A stretch of DNA of 64,000 nt, taken from NCBI RefSeq assembly GCF_002283555.1, contig NZ_MVOI01000006.1, positions 124,001-188,000 on the forward strand, read 5' to 3'. The position numbers and the translations under genes are program-made. The notes below the pieces were generated by a model, which saw nothing but the letters and a program-made list of their open reading frames with translations, had not been told where the DNA came from and ran no database searches. Source of the DNA: Rubrivirga sp. SAORIC476. GTDB taxonomy: Bacteria > Bacteroidota > Rhodothermia > Rhodothermales > Rubricoccaceae. Positions 7,638 through 16,769 of this stretch are shown here, piece after piece; the first letter of the stretch is position 1; each line of letters begins with the position of its first letter.

Positions 7638-8405
7638 TTACTCGGTGCGCTCGCGGGTGCCGCCGCCGCCACCGGTGGTGGACGGGGCCTCCTCTTCGGG
7701 AATGCGAAGCTGGGGCGTCGGCGCGGCTTCCTGGGCGGGCTCGGACATGCCCATCTCCAGCTTGAACTGCTTGACGAGCTCAGCGGCCTGGATTTCCTGG
7801 GCGTCCTCCTCGATCTGCATCGACTCCGTGTCGATCGAGTCGAGGGCCATCTCCATGCGGGCCTCGTTGCGCGCGGACTGCTCGTTGACGCGCTGCACCA
7901 TCTCGTCGTGCGTCTGGTCGACGCCGGCGACCTCGAACTGCTCCAGCGTGTCGGCGATCTTGGCCTGCCACTTGGCGCGGTCGTGGGCGCGGATGGCCTC
8001 CTTGGCCTCCTGCATCTTCTTCTCGCGCTCGCGCATGAAGGCCTTCTTGACCTGGAGCGCCTTGTCATAGGCCTGCTCGGCGAACTGGAGCTGCTCGCCC
8101 GTCCGCGTCTGCGCCTCCTTGACGCCCTGCAGCTGGACCGCGTAGCGCTGCGCGATGTCGTCGCGACCCGCGTTGATGGCCGCCTTGATCTTGCTCGTCA
8201 GCGAGGACTGCTCGGCGGTGTAGCGGCGGTGCTCCTTCTGGAGCAGCATCACGTTGGCCTTCACCGTCGCGATGTTCTCGTTCATCTTCGGGACCTGATC
8301 GTTCAACTCGCGCATGTTCTGCTCGAGGATCAGGCGGGGGTCTTCCATCGCAGAGATGGCGCCGCCGAACATCGATTTGATGAGGCGGGTGAATCGCTTC
8401 CACAT
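7638..8405 (-). CDS. pspA: PspA/IM30 family protein
   Basis: The 255-residue product is a PspA/Vipp1 family protein: an almost wholly alpha-helical, membrane-binding, ESCRT-III-like protein that maintains inner-membrane integrity under stress. The family opening FTRLIKSMFGGAISAMEDP, RLILEQNMRELNDQVP and the long coiled coil through about residue 215 are clear. The C-terminal 40 residues are a low-complexity tail with a Gly run (TTGGGGGTRE). No PspBC, PspF or LiaFSR homologues are nearby; instead two uncharacterised genes follow on the same strand. A TAGCTTG box lies 31 nt upstream of the start. Confidence 0.92.
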   Translation of the reverse strand: MWKRFTRLIKSMFGGAISAMEDPRLILEQNMRELNDQVPKMNENIATVKANVMLLQKEHRRYTAEQSSLTSKIKAAINAGRDDIAQRYAVQLQGVKEAQTRTGEQLQFAEQAYDKALQVKKAFMREREKKMQEAKEAIRAHDRAKWQAKIADTLEQFEVAGVDQTHDEMVQRVNEQSARNEARMEMALDSIDTESMQIEEDAQEIQAAELVKQFKLEMGMSEPAQEAAPTPQLRIPEEEAPSTTGGGGGTRERTE

Positions 8406-8436
8406 GGGGGCTGTCGGGTCGGGTGGGGAGGCGCCG

Positions 8437-8443
8437 CAAGCTA
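8437..8443 (-). promoter_or_regulatory. -7-like box (TAGCTTG) before pspA
   Basis: The minus strand reads TAGCTTG at 8443-8437, 31 nt before the pspA ATG, matching the recurrent TAnCTTnG box. Confidence 0.4.
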
Positions 8444-8596
8444 CGCGGGATGCCGGGAAGGCGAGTCCTACGACAGAGGCGCGGAATGGTTGTCCGGGCC
8501 CGCTGGCTCGTGGGCGAGAGCAAAGAGACGTCGGGAACTGGCAGAAGCGAGAGGGGGCGAGGAGGCTCCGACGCAGAGGCCGCCTCTGGCGAGTCC

Positions 8597-9952
8597 CTAG
8601 TCCGCGTTCCCCATGCCTCGCTCCCAACGCGTGCCGTCGAAGCGGTCCAGCAGCAGCGGACGGGGCGTCGGGGGGGCAGCGCCGAGGGTGAACGCGGCCC
8701 GGACTGCCTCGGTATCCGCGCGGGAGGGGTCGGAGGCATAGATCTGGGCGAGGACATCGCCCGCCTCGACGCGCTCGCCGAGCGTCTTGTGGAGCACGAA
8801 GCCCGCCTTGGGGTCCACGTCGTCCTCTTTCCTGGCCCGGCCCGCGCCGAGGTCGACGGCGGCGTAGCCGAGCGCGAGGGGATCAATGTCTGCCACGAAG
8901 CCGGACGTGTCGGCGGTGACGGTGGCGACCGGCTCGCCCATGAGCGCGTCGGGGTCGTCGAGCGCGGCCACGTCTCCGCCCTGTGCGGCCACGATCTCCT
9001 GGAGGATGCCGAACGACCAGCCGTCGCGCAGGGCCGCCGAGGCCAGCCGCCGCCCGGCCTCGGGGCTCTCGGTCGCACGTCCGAGGTGGAGCATCTCGCC
9101 CGCCAGCGCCAGCGTCACCTCCACGACATCGTCGCACGGGCCACCCGCAGGCGTCTCCTCCTTGAGCAGGCGGATGGCCTCGGCCGTCTCCGGGCCGTTG
9201 CCGATGGCCCGCCCGAGCGGCGTGTCCATGTTGGTCAGCAGCGCGACCGTCGGCGTGCCGAAGCCGATGCCGACGCGCACGAGCGTCTCGGCCAGCTTCC
9301 GCGCCCGCGTCTCGTCTTTCATGAAGGCGCCTCGGCCGACCTTCACGTCCAGCACCAGCGCGTCGATGCCCTCGGCGAGCTTCTTGGACAGGATGGACGC
9401 CGCGATGAGCGGGATCGACTCGACGGTCCCGGTCACGTCGCGGAGCGCGTAGAGGGCCTTGTCGGCCGGGGCGATCTCGCCCGTCTGGCCGATCAGCACC
9501 GTGCCCACCTCGGCGAGCACCTCGCGGTAGCGCTCAATGGAGAGCCCGACGTCGAAGCCGGGGATGGCTTCCAGCTTGTCCAGCGTGCCGCCGGTGTGGC
9601 CGAGGCCGCGCCCCGAGATCATCGGCACGGGCACGCCGCAGGCGGCCACCATCGGCGCGAGCACCAGCGACACCTTGTCGCCGACGCCGCCCGTCGAGTG
9701 CTTGTCCACCTTGACGCCCTCGATGTCCGACAGGTCGAGGACGGTTCCGCTGTGGAGCATCGCCCGCGTCAGGGCGACCGTCTCGTCGTCGCTCAGCCCG
9801 CGCAGAAACGCGGCCATGAGGAAGGCCGACATCTGGTAGTCGGGTACGTCGCCTGCCGTGTAGGCGGCGATGAGCGCAGCGATCTCGTCGGGGGCGAGGA
9901 GGCCGCCGTCACGCTTCTTCGTGATCAGGCGGACGACGTTGAGGTCGGACAC
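8597..9952 (-). CDS. deoA: Thymidine/pyrimidine-nucleoside phosphorylase
   Basis: This 451-residue enzyme cleaves thymidine (or uridine) with phosphate to the free base and (deoxy)ribose-1-phosphate, in nucleoside salvage. The phosphate-binding KHSTGGVGDK is at residues 84-93 and the family signature SGRGLGHTGGTLDKLE at 113-128; the C-terminal domain (about 345-430) carries the lid-like KAGFVLHKTLGERV. Length is typical (430-450). Substrate preference between thymidine and uridine cannot be settled here. A short inverted repeat (CAGAGG/CCTCTG, 8574-8588) follows the stop. Confidence 0.95.
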   Translation of the reverse strand: MSDLNVVRLITKKRDGGLLAPDEIAALIAAYTAGDVPDYQMSAFLMAAFLRGLSDDETVALTRAMLHSGTVLDLSDIEGVKVDKHSTGGVGDKVSLVLAPMVAACGVPVPMISGRGLGHTGGTLDKLEAIPGFDVGLSIERYREVLAEVGTVLIGQTGEIAPADKALYALRDVTGTVESIPLIAASILSKKLAEGIDALVLDVKVGRGAFMKDETRARKLAETLVRVGIGFGTPTVALLTNMDTPLGRAIGNGPETAEAIRLLKEETPAGGPCDDVVEVTLALAGEMLHLGRATESPEAGRRLASAALRDGWSFGILQEIVAAQGGDVAALDDPDALMGEPVATVTADTSGFVADIDPLALGYAAVDLGAGRARKEDDVDPKAGFVLHKTLGERVEAGDVLAQIYASDPSRADTEAVRAAFTLGAAPPTPRPLLLDRFDGTRWERGMGNAD

Positions 9953-10056
9953 GGGGAGGGAGGAGGGGCGTGGGGCGAACGGCCGAGACGGGCAGGCGCT
10001 CGCAGAAGGGCCGGTGCAGGGTACGACGCGCGACCGGATGGGCTCGGCAGCGGGCG

Positions 10057-10096
10057 CAAACGCAACGAGGCGGGCGGCGTGAAGCCACCCGCCTCG
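10057..10096 (-). terminator. rpmE terminator
   Basis: On the minus strand CGAGGCGGGTGGC pairs with GCCGCCCGCCTCG around a 5-nt loop (13 pairs, one G-T), followed by the T-rich TTGCGTTTG. It lies 22 nt after the rpmE stop and uses the same CCGCCTCG core as several other intergenic hairpins here. Confidence 0.75.
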
Positions 10097-10118
10097 GCGG
10101 AAATCGGCGGAGCGGCTG

Positions 10119-10403
10119 TTAGGCCTGCTCGGCGGCCGCAGCCTCGCGGGCGGCCTGGTCGGCGGCGTCCTGCTCCTGCGCGGCGACGGCCTGCTTGGCC
10201 TGCGAGTTGCCGTAGCGGCGCATGAACTTCTCGACGCGGCCGGCGGTGTCGACCATCGTCTTCTTGCCCGTGTAGAACGGGTGGTTGGACGAGTCGACCT
10301 CGGACTTGTAGTCCTTGCCCATCGTCGAGCGCGTCGTGAACTCGGTCCCGTCCGCGAGGGTGACGGTGACGAAGGGGTAGTCGGGGTGGATGTCGTTCTG
10401 CAT
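10119..10403 (-). CDS. rpmE: 50S ribosomal protein bL31 (zinc-free form)
   Basis: This 94-residue bL31 has the family core NDIHPDYPFV...TRSTMGKDY...HPFYTGKKTMVDTAGRVEKFMRRYG. The zinc-binding cysteines of the C+ form are replaced (no CxxC), so this is a C- paralogue of the kind that frees the cell from a zinc requirement. The C-terminal about 28 residues are an Ala/Gln/Glu-rich helical extension, longer than in most bL31 proteins. The start is the ATG at 10403, 24 nt after a TACCTTCG box; the gene ends at a clear intrinsic terminator and so is monocistronic. Confidence 0.93.
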   Translation of the reverse strand: MQNDIHPDYPFVTVTLADGTEFTTRSTMGKDYKSEVDSSNHPFYTGKKTMVDTAGRVEKFMRRYGNSQAKQAVAAQEQDAADQAAREAAAAEQA

Positions 10404-10427
10404 CGGAGTAGGCCGTTTGGCGGACAG

Positions 10428-10435
10428 CGAAGGTA
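10428..10435 (-). promoter_or_regulatory. -7-like box (TACCTTCG) before rpmE
   Basis: The minus strand reads TACCTTCG at 10435-10428, 24 nt before the rpmE start; it is one of the recurrent TAnCTTnG boxes. Confidence 0.4.
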
Positions 10436-10497
10436 CAGGGGGCACGCGGGCAGCCCAAGAGGGGCGGGCGGTGTTCCTCCCGTCTTCGCGCGCCGTC

Positions 10498-10755
10498 CTA
10501 CAGGAAGAGCCGCCCGATCAGGTCATACGCGATCAGGCCGACGAGCGCCCCGGTCACGAACTCGCCCCAGCGCGGGCTCCGTCCCTGCCGGATCGCCACG
10601 CCCGCGATCACGAGCAGCGCCGCGAGCGCCAGCTGGCCCGTCGGCAGGGCGGGGGAGGACGGTGAGGCGCCGAGCACGCCGTAGGCCACGAGTGCGAGCA
10701 CGCCGAGGCCGATCGCGAGCGTGCCGCTGGGAGAGGGCGAGGGAGCGTCGGGCAT
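10498..10755 (-). CDS. Small three-helix membrane protein, unknown function
   Basis: This 85-residue protein starts at the ATG at 10755. Three hydrophobic segments are visible: about residues 11-30 (GTLAIGLGVLALVAYGVLG), 40-56 (LALAALLVIAGVAI) and 66-84 (FVTGALVGLIAYDLIG). A basic loop RQGRSPRW separates the second and third. No family is recognised. It lies between the M14 peptidase gene and rpmE on the same strand. Confidence 0.65.
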   Translation of the reverse strand: MPDAPSPSPSGTLAIGLGVLALVAYGVLGASPSSPALPTGQLALAALLVIAGVAIRQGRSPRWGEFVTGALVGLIAYDLIGRLFL

Positions 10756-10840
10756 GGGAGGGCGGGTCAGGGGCAGGTATGGGGTACTCGGCACGGCGCG
10801 TTCGGTGCCGGAGTGGCCACGGGCGCGTACCGAGAGCCCA

Positions 10841-13303
10841 CTACCACGCCTCCATCCCGAAGACGGCGTTGGCGAACAGCAACTGGCCGTCGGCCCAGAA
10901 GCCGCGGAAGAGGGGCGAGTCGGCCAGGTAGACGACCTCGCCGCGGCCGACGTCCTCGACGCCGAACACGAGCGAGTCCTCCAGCCGCTCGCGCGCTTGG
11001 ACGCCCGCGAACCCGGCCGCGGGCGCGCCACTGCGGACGACGCCGACGTTCCAGCCGTCCGTCAGGAAGTCGACCGGCGCGACGCGGCGCTTGAGGACGT
11101 AGGTCCAGTCGGGGTAGCCGAACGCGAGCGGGTGCGTGGGGTCGAGGGCGACGCGGTAGACGGCGCCGGGGACGCTCTCGGAGGCGCCTCGGCGCTCGCG
11201 CTCGGCGTAGGGGCGGAGCGCGGCGGCGGCAGTCGTGTCCGCCTCGGGCGCGTCGCGGACCGCGGCGTCGAAGCCGTCGAGGCGGGCGATGGACGGGACG
11301 GCGCGCTCCATCGCTACCAGACGGCCCCCCGCGCGGATCCACGACCGCAGCATGTCGGCGCGGTCGGACGAGAGCCAGGCGCCGTAGCTGCCGTCCGGCA
11401 TCACGAGCACGTCCACGTCGGCGAGCGTGGCGGCGGACACGTCGTCGGCGGTGAGCAGCGCGGCCGGGTACTCGACGACGGCGTCGAACCAGTGCCAGAC
11501 CTCGCCGAGCGCGGTCGGCGAGACGGGCGTGTCGGCCAGGACAGCGACGGACGGGCGGCGCACGAAGCCGACACGGTTCGAGCCGAGGTCGGGCCCGGAG
11601 GTGGCGAAGCCGCTCGCGAGCGCCGTCAGTGGTCGGCCTGTCGCCTGGGCCGCCGCGCGCACGACGGCGTCGAAGCGGTCCCCGAGGCGGGCGTTGCCGG
11701 CGCGCGTGACGACGAGCGCGCCGCGTCCGAACGTCCGCCCACCCGCCTCGAACGGCTCGGGCACGATCCGCACGCCGACGCCCTCGCGGAGCAGCCGTGC
11801 CAGCAGTCGCGCGTCGTCCGGACTGCTCCACCCGGCGACGTAGGCATAGGGGCGGCCCGACGGCACCGTCGCGGCGGGCGGTGCCGGTCCGCCGGTCGCC
11901 ACCGGGCCGGTCGCGGCCACGCCCTCGACGCCGTAGACGTAGGGCAGCGCCCACGCCGTCGCGTCGTACGTCACCGAGTCGCCCAGGACGGCCTCGGGCT
12001 CGAACAGGACGGCTGCCAGACGCCCCTTCGGCTGGTCGGCCGCGACCACGAGCGCACCCGCCTGGACCGCGACCCGCCCCGCCTCGGCCGGTCGGTCGAG
12101 GCCTCCGCCGTAGCGGACGCCCGAGACGGTCTGGTCGGTCGCCCAGCCGTACGCGATGCCCTGCAGGTCGAGCAGCGCCGCCAGCGCGCCGAGGCGGCCG
12201 GGGTCGCCCTGGGCGACGTAGGTCTGCGCCCCGGCGGGCGTGGCCTGGAAGTAGGCCGCGAACTGGCGCCGTACCTCGGCTGCGTCGCGGGCCGTCGTGG
12301 CGACCGTCGTCAGGCCGGTCGCGACGTGGTGGTCGATGCGGTCGCGCAGCGTCAGCGTGTCGCCCTCGGCGGTGCGGATGGCGAGGCCGGCGCGGCCCGA
12401 TCCGCCCTGCTCGTAGGTCATCCCGATGGCGCCGTTGAAGGTTGGCCACGTGTCGCCGTAGGCCGGGTAGAACAGGTCGAACTCCTCCTTGGTGAAGTAC
12501 AGCCAGCCCTCGCGGTCGAACACCTCGGCGTTGGCGCGGCCGATGCGCGTCTGCAGCTCGCGCTGCCACGGCGTGATGCGCGGGTGGAACGGCTCGGCGG
12601 CCGGCGCGAAGTAGTACGGGCTCTCGACGCCCTGCTCGTGGAAGTCGACGTGGACGGCGGGCAGCCAGCGGTTGTAGGCGGCCAGTCGGGCGCGCGTCTC
12701 GGGCTGCGTGCCCCAGGCCCAGTCGCGGTTGAGGTCGAACAGGTAGTGGTTGAAGCGCCCTCCGGGCCACGGCTGGTCGTGCTCGCGGGCGTCGGGGTCG
12801 GCGTTGGGGAGCGCACCGCGCCGCTGTCGGTAGCCCGAGACGTAGCGGTCACGGCCGTCCGGGTTGAGGCACGGGTCGAGGACCACGACCACGTCGGCCA
12901 GCCTCGCCGGGTCCTGCGTCAGGTCGTAGAGCGTCTGCATCGCCGCCTCGGTGCTGACGGCCTCGTCGCCGTGGACGTTGTAGCTCAGCCAGACGACGGC
13001 CTTCGTCGGCTCGCCCTCGCCGCGTGCTGCGGCGACGCTGCTCTGCCGGGCGGCCTCGGCCACCGCGGGGCTCTCGGCGACGACGGCTAGCAGCAGCGGG
13101 CGCCCCTCGGGCGTCTCGCCGTAGCGCTCCACCGTCACCAGCGGCGAGGCGTCGCCGACGGCCTCGACGTAGTCCACCACGCGGTGGTGGGGCGTGAACC
13201 GCTCGCCGAGGGCATAGCCGAGGAACGCCTCGGGTGTCGGCACCTGGGCGGCGGCGGCGGCGGAGAGCAGGACCGCCAGGGCGGGGAGGGCAGAGCGGAG
13301 CAC
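10841..13303 (-). CDS. Secreted M14 family zinc carboxypeptidase
   Basis: This about 820-residue exported metallopeptidase has a Sec signal peptide (LPALAVLLSAAAAAQ) and an N-terminal M14 catalytic domain. The zinc ligands are His111 and Glu114 in NVHGDE and His222 in VDFHEQG; LNPDGRDRYV and the FNHYLFDLNRDW segment between them are typical. The C-terminal half (about 400-820) has a class I glutamine-amidotransferase-like or trehalose-utilisation-like look (VDVLVMPDGSYGAW), as in other long Bacteroidota M14 proteins. I prefer the GTG at 13303; a TTG at 13309 would add two residues. A TAGCTTCC box lies 22 nt upstream, separating it from the preceding operon. Confidence 0.9.
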   Translation of the reverse strand: MLRSALPALAVLLSAAAAAQVPTPEAFLGYALGERFTPHHRVVDYVEAVGDASPLVTVERYGETPEGRPLLLAVVAESPAVAEAARQSSVAAARGEGEPTKAVVWLSYNVHGDEAVSTEAAMQTLYDLTQDPARLADVVVVLDPCLNPDGRDRYVSGYRQRRGALPNADPDAREHDQPWPGGRFNHYLFDLNRDWAWGTQPETRARLAAYNRWLPAVHVDFHEQGVESPYYFAPAAEPFHPRITPWQRELQTRIGRANAEVFDREGWLYFTKEEFDLFYPAYGDTWPTFNGAIGMTYEQGGSGRAGLAIRTAEGDTLTLRDRIDHHVATGLTTVATTARDAAEVRRQFAAYFQATPAGAQTYVAQGDPGRLGALAALLDLQGIAYGWATDQTVSGVRYGGGLDRPAEAGRVAVQAGALVVAADQPKGRLAAVLFEPEAVLGDSVTYDATAWALPYVYGVEGVAATGPVATGGPAPPAATVPSGRPYAYVAGWSSPDDARLLARLLREGVGVRIVPEPFEAGGRTFGRGALVVTRAGNARLGDRFDAVVRAAAQATGRPLTALASGFATSGPDLGSNRVGFVRRPSVAVLADTPVSPTALGEVWHWFDAVVEYPAALLTADDVSAATLADVDVLVMPDGSYGAWLSSDRADMLRSWIRAGGRLVAMERAVPSIARLDGFDAAVRDAPEADTTAAAALRPYAERERRGASESVPGAVYRVALDPTHPLAFGYPDWTYVLKRRVAPVDFLTDGWNVGVVRSGAPAAGFAGVQARERLEDSLVFGVEDVGRGEVVYLADSPLFRGFWADGQLLFANAVFGMEAW

Positions 13304-13324
13304 GGGCAAGGGAGCGGGTCTCCC

Positions 13325-13332
13325 GGAAGCTA
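13325..13332 (-). promoter_or_regulatory. -7-like box (TAGCTTCC) before the M14 gene
   Basis: The minus strand reads TAGCTTCC at 13332-13325, 22 nt before the GTG of the carboxypeptidase, in the 55-nt gap after the six-gene operon. Confidence 0.35.
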
Positions 13333-13358
13333 CCGGCAGAGCCCCCTCCGTCTCGGAC

Positions 13359-15971
13359 TCAGTCGAGGCGCCGGAACGTCCGCCGCCGGGGCGCGGCCTC
13401 CAGCGTGACCGCAGCCACGGTGCCCGACGTGAGGTCGATCTCGACCGCCTCAGCGGTCACCCCGCGCGGCAGCGCCGCCGGGTCCACGCGGACCGTGTAG
13501 CGCCCCGGCGCCAGGCCGACGAACCGGAACGCGCCCTCGGGGTCGGTCACGCCCCGCAGGCTGGCCCCCGTCTCGCCGACGATCTCGACCGAGACGCCGC
13601 CCAGCGGCCGCGACGGCCCGGCGAGCTGGCGGCCCGTGCGCGAGGCCTCCAGCAGGAGGGCTCGGCCGATCACCTCCGCGCTCGCCGGCGCGGCGAGGTC
13701 GGCCAGTCGTGTCACCTCGCCGCCGCCGACGCGCACGGGGACCGCGCCGAGCGCGTACGGCGACGCCCCGGCCGCGTCCGCGCCGACGGTCAGCTCGTAG
13801 GCGCCGGGCGGGAGGCCGGAGAGGGCGAACGACCCGTCGGGCGCCGACAGCGCGGCGGTCTGCCCGACGAACACGGGCACGCCGCCCAGCCCCAGCCCGG
13901 TCTCGGGGTCGATGACGCGGCCCTGGACGGCCCCGCTCTCGCGGCTCCGCGCTAGGGGCAGCGCCAGTGGCTGCGACAGTGTCACGAGCGCCTGCCAGCG
14001 GTCGGCGGTCAGGCGGAACGGGTCGGCGTCGTCGGCCAGGCGGAGGACGCGGGCGGAGAGGCGCTGCCCGCTGCGGGCGGTCCATGCGAGCGCGCCGTCA
14101 AGGCCCCACAGGTCCTGCGCGCCCTCGCGGAGCCGCTGCTGGGCGAAGACGGTGGCGCGGACGAGCAGCGAGGGCGTCGGCCGGATCGCGGCGCCGAGTG
14201 ACGGGCGCCACGCCAGGCCGGTCTGGGTCGACGCCGAGCCGCCCAGCCCGACGAGCACCTCGGCGCCCGCCCCGAGGCGGAGCCGGGTGGCGACATCCGC
14301 CCCGGCCTCATCGTCCCGTGCCTCCCCTGCGATCCGGCGGCGGGCGAACCCGCGGAGGTCGCCCTGAACCCGTCCCAGCTGGAACGGGCTCCGCACGCGC
14401 GCGGCCCCCTCGGCCAGCGGCCGCGCGTCGCGGACGTAGCGCGTGCCGCCGACCTCCCACTGGAGGCCTCGGCCCGTGCGGCCCGACAGACGCGCGTTCT
14501 CCAGCGCGATCCCGACCCGCCCCTCGCGCGCCAGCACCCGGTAGCGCGTCGCCCGGGCGGACACGTAGCCGTCGCCGACGTAGAGGACGGCCTCGCCGCG
14601 CGCGTCGACCGTGCCCGCCGTGAGCAGGGGGAAGGAGGAGGGCGTCGACCGGGTGGCGGCGGTCAGGCGGACCGGGCCGCGGCGCACGTCCAGCCGCGCC
14701 GCGCCGCCCGCCTCGGTGGCTCCGCCCAGGCCCGCTTCCACGTCCACCCGGACGCCCTGGGCCGGCTCCACGACCGTCCGCAGGCCGAGCAGGGTGCCCG
14801 CCAGCGGGCCGGTTCGCACCAGCCCCATCGCCCCGATGCGGATCGGCATCGCCGCCGTCCCGACCGACCGCGACGCGCGGAGGCCGACGGTTCGGTCGCC
14901 GGGCAGGTAGCCGATCCGGTCGCCGAGGGCGAAGGCGCCCGCCGTCCACCGCGCGCGCTCGGCCTCCCCGGCGATGCCCGCCCCGAGCACCACGCCTGCC
15001 AGCGGGCCGTGGTCGACGGCCGCGTCGCCGAGGGTGGTGATGGTGGTCGGCGTCGAGAGCTGGGCCCGGTAGAGGTCGCGGCCGGTGAGCGCGTCGCCGC
15101 CGACCGCGGGCGCCCGCACGCTGACCCGAAGCCGCGCGTCGCCGTTCTCGCGCAGCAGGCCGCCCGCGTCGAACGTGACGAGCGCGCCCGACTGCGACCC
15201 GCCGACCGGGTCGGACCGTGTGGCGACCTCGATGCCGACGCGCCCGGGCAGGTCGTGCCGCGCCAGCCGGAGCGCGCCGGGCTCGGGAACGGCCAGCACG
15301 CGCACGTCGGTGGTCTCGACGAGCCCCGAGGCCGCGTCGGCGGCGTCCAGGCGGACCCGGATGCCGCGGCTCTCGACCAGCGCCGACGGAGCGGTCAGCG
15401 TCAACGTCGTGACGATGGTCTCGCCGATCCCGATGGTGACTGCGCGCTGCCCGAGGCGGGCGTCCCAGCCCACCGGGACGGCGGCCACGAGGTCGAGCGT
15501 GAGGGGCACGTTGCCGTCGTTCGCCAGCGTCACGGGCAGGTCGCTCGGCTCCCCGGCGACGAGCGGGTGCGTCGGGCGGCCGACCGCGATCCGCGCGGCC
15601 CGGCGCTCGGGGATGGTGACCGCGACCTGCGCCTGGGCCAGCGTGTCCGGGCTGAGCAGCGTCACCCGGACCGGGACGGTCCCTGCGGCGGCGCCTTGCG
15701 GCGGCGACACGATCACGAACACCGACCGGGCGCCGGGGCCGAGCGCCAGCGTCCGCGGCCCGCGCGTGCGCCACGTCGGCGGGGCGTCCACCGCGACGCG
15801 GACGCGCGCCGAGTCGGCGCTGGTGACGCGGAAGGCCAGCGTGGCCCGCCCGCCGTCGGCCACCTCGACCGCGCCCGCCTCGGGGGCTCGGAGGGTGACC
15901 TGGGCGTGCGTCGGAGACAGCACACCGCCGATCAGCACGCTCCACCACACCGCCAGGGCGACCGCCCGCAC
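13359..15971 (-). CDS. Usher-like outer-membrane protein with carboxypeptidase-regulatory domains
   Basis: This 870-residue exported protein starts at a GTG that directly follows the stop of the previous gene. After a signal peptide ending near THAQ come Ig-like/CARDB-like beta domains (about 25-220), then about 430 residues (235-670) with alternating hydrophobic and charged residues and many Arg/Gly turns, expected of an outer-membrane barrel. Two carboxypeptidase-regulatory-like beta-sandwiches follow (about 680-745, GAVQGRVIDPETGLGLGG; and about 766-850, ending in GLAPGRYTVRVD). The size and order recall chaperone-usher ushers (barrel plus C-terminal beta domains), but no usher motif is recognisable. 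It is last in the six-gene operon. Confidence 0.8.
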   Translation of the reverse strand: MRAVALAVWWSVLIGGVLSPTHAQVTLRAPEAGAVEVADGGRATLAFRVTSADSARVRVAVDAPPTWRTRGPRTLALGPGARSVFVIVSPPQGAAAGTVPVRVTLLSPDTLAQAQVAVTIPERRAARIAVGRPTHPLVAGEPSDLPVTLANDGNVPLTLDLVAAVPVGWDARLGQRAVTIGIGETIVTTLTLTAPSALVESRGIRVRLDAADAASGLVETTDVRVLAVPEPGALRLARHDLPGRVGIEVATRSDPVGGSQSGALVTFDAGGLLRENGDARLRVSVRAPAVGGDALTGRDLYRAQLSTPTTITTLGDAAVDHGPLAGVVLGAGIAGEAERARWTAGAFALGDRIGYLPGDRTVGLRASRSVGTAAMPIRIGAMGLVRTGPLAGTLLGLRTVVEPAQGVRVDVEAGLGGATEAGGAARLDVRRGPVRLTAATRSTPSSFPLLTAGTVDARGEAVLYVGDGYVSARATRYRVLAREGRVGIALENARLSGRTGRGLQWEVGGTRYVRDARPLAEGAARVRSPFQLGRVQGDLRGFARRRIAGEARDDEAGADVATRLRLGAGAEVLVGLGGSASTQTGLAWRPSLGAAIRPTPSLLVRATVFAQQRLREGAQDLWGLDGALAWTARSGQRLSARVLRLADDADPFRLTADRWQALVTLSQPLALPLARSRESGAVQGRVIDPETGLGLGGVPVFVGQTAALSAPDGSFALSGLPPGAYELTVGADAAGASPYALGAVPVRVGGGEVTRLADLAAPASAEVIGRALLLEASRTGRQLAGPSRPLGGVSVEIVGETGASLRGVTDPEGAFRFVGLAPGRYTVRVDPAALPRGVTAEAVEIDLTSGTVAAVTLEAAPRRRTFRRLD

Positions 15972-16769
15972 CTAGCCGCCCGAGGGGAGCCCGTCGAGCG
16001 CGATCTCCTTGCCGAACACGTCGTCCGCGCCCGGGTCGATGATGACGAGCGCCGTGTGGCCCGCGCGCGGTGCCGTCAGCGGGAGGCGGACGGTGATCGA
16101 CGAGCCGGGGTAGAGGATCGGGCGTCCGCCCGCGACCGTCTCCGCCAGCGCGCCGTCGGGACCGTAGACCTCGGCCAGGACCTCCGGGCCGAGCGCCATC
16201 TCGCCCGTGTTGGCGAGCGTGAACGTCAGCACGTCGCCCTCGGCGCCCGTCACGACGGCCTCGTCGCGCACCTCGAACCCGAGCTCGCCCGGCCCGACGT
16301 GCGTGATGAGCTGGACGCCCAGCCGCGACCGCCGCCGGATGCGGACCTGCCGCTGCCCGTCGTCCGTCGCCGACGGCGCCTCGGGGAGGACCTCCTCGAT
16401 GAGGGCGACCGACCAGTACGAGCCGGCCAGCCCCGGCTCGTCCGGAACGCGCGTGGTGTAGGGCACCAGTGCCGTCTGGCCCGGCAGCACCGTCAGCACC
16501 GTCGCGGGCATCGACAGCCAGCCCGCGTTGGAGCGCGGCGCCGTGCCGGGGGCGCCGTACGAGGGGCGCCCTCGGTCGAAGGCCAGGTCCTGGAGGTAGA
16601 CCCGCATCTGGACCGCCTCGGTGCCCGCGTTGAACAGCTCGATGGCCGCCTCGTCCTCGGCGCCGGGCGCGACCTCGGTCGGCACGATCAGCCCCGAGCG
16701 AACATGGATCTGGGCCGCCGCCCCGGAGGCGACGGCCCAGAGGAGCGCCAGGAGCAGGCCGCGCATCAT
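15972..16769 (-). CDS. PapD-like Ig-fold periplasmic protein (putative assembly chaperone)
   Basis: This 265-residue secreted protein has a signal peptide MMRGLLLALLWAVASGAAAQ. The N-terminal domain (about 22-150) shows features of pilus-chaperone/Ig-fold proteins: GLIVPTEVAPGAEDEAAIELFNAG, a surface WLSMPATVLTVLPGQTALVPY segment and GLAGSYWSV. The second domain (about 155-255) is another beta-sandwich (LTFTLANTGEMALGPEVLAEVYGPDG). The start overlaps the previous stop by 4 nt (ATGA). By analogy with chaperone-usher loci it would fold the two subunit-like proteins encoded upstream and hand them to the 870-residue barrel; this role is inferred. Confidence 0.75.
   Translation of the reverse strand: MMRGLLLALLWAVASGAAAQIHVRSGLIVPTEVAPGAEDEAAIELFNAGTEAVQMRVYLQDLAFDRGRPSYGAPGTAPRSNAGWLSMPATVLTVLPGQTALVPYTTRVPDEPGLAGSYWSVALIEEVLPEAPSATDDGQRQVRIRRRSRLGVQLITHVGPGELGFEVRDEAVVTGAEGDVLTFTLANTGEMALGPEVLAEVYGPDGALAETVAGGRPILYPGSSITVRLPLTAPRAGHTALVIIDPGADDVFGKEIALDGLPSGG

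Noticed and set aside
8423-10225. A 600-codon plus-strand frame opposite pspA upstream region, deoA and rpmE
   Set aside because: Same reason: it covers three separate genes and their gaps on the other strand and has no family features.
10767-12770. A 667-codon minus-strand frame in a different phase within the M14 peptidase
   Set aside because: The product is an Arg/Pro/Ala/Gly-rich alternate frame of a clear M14 gene.
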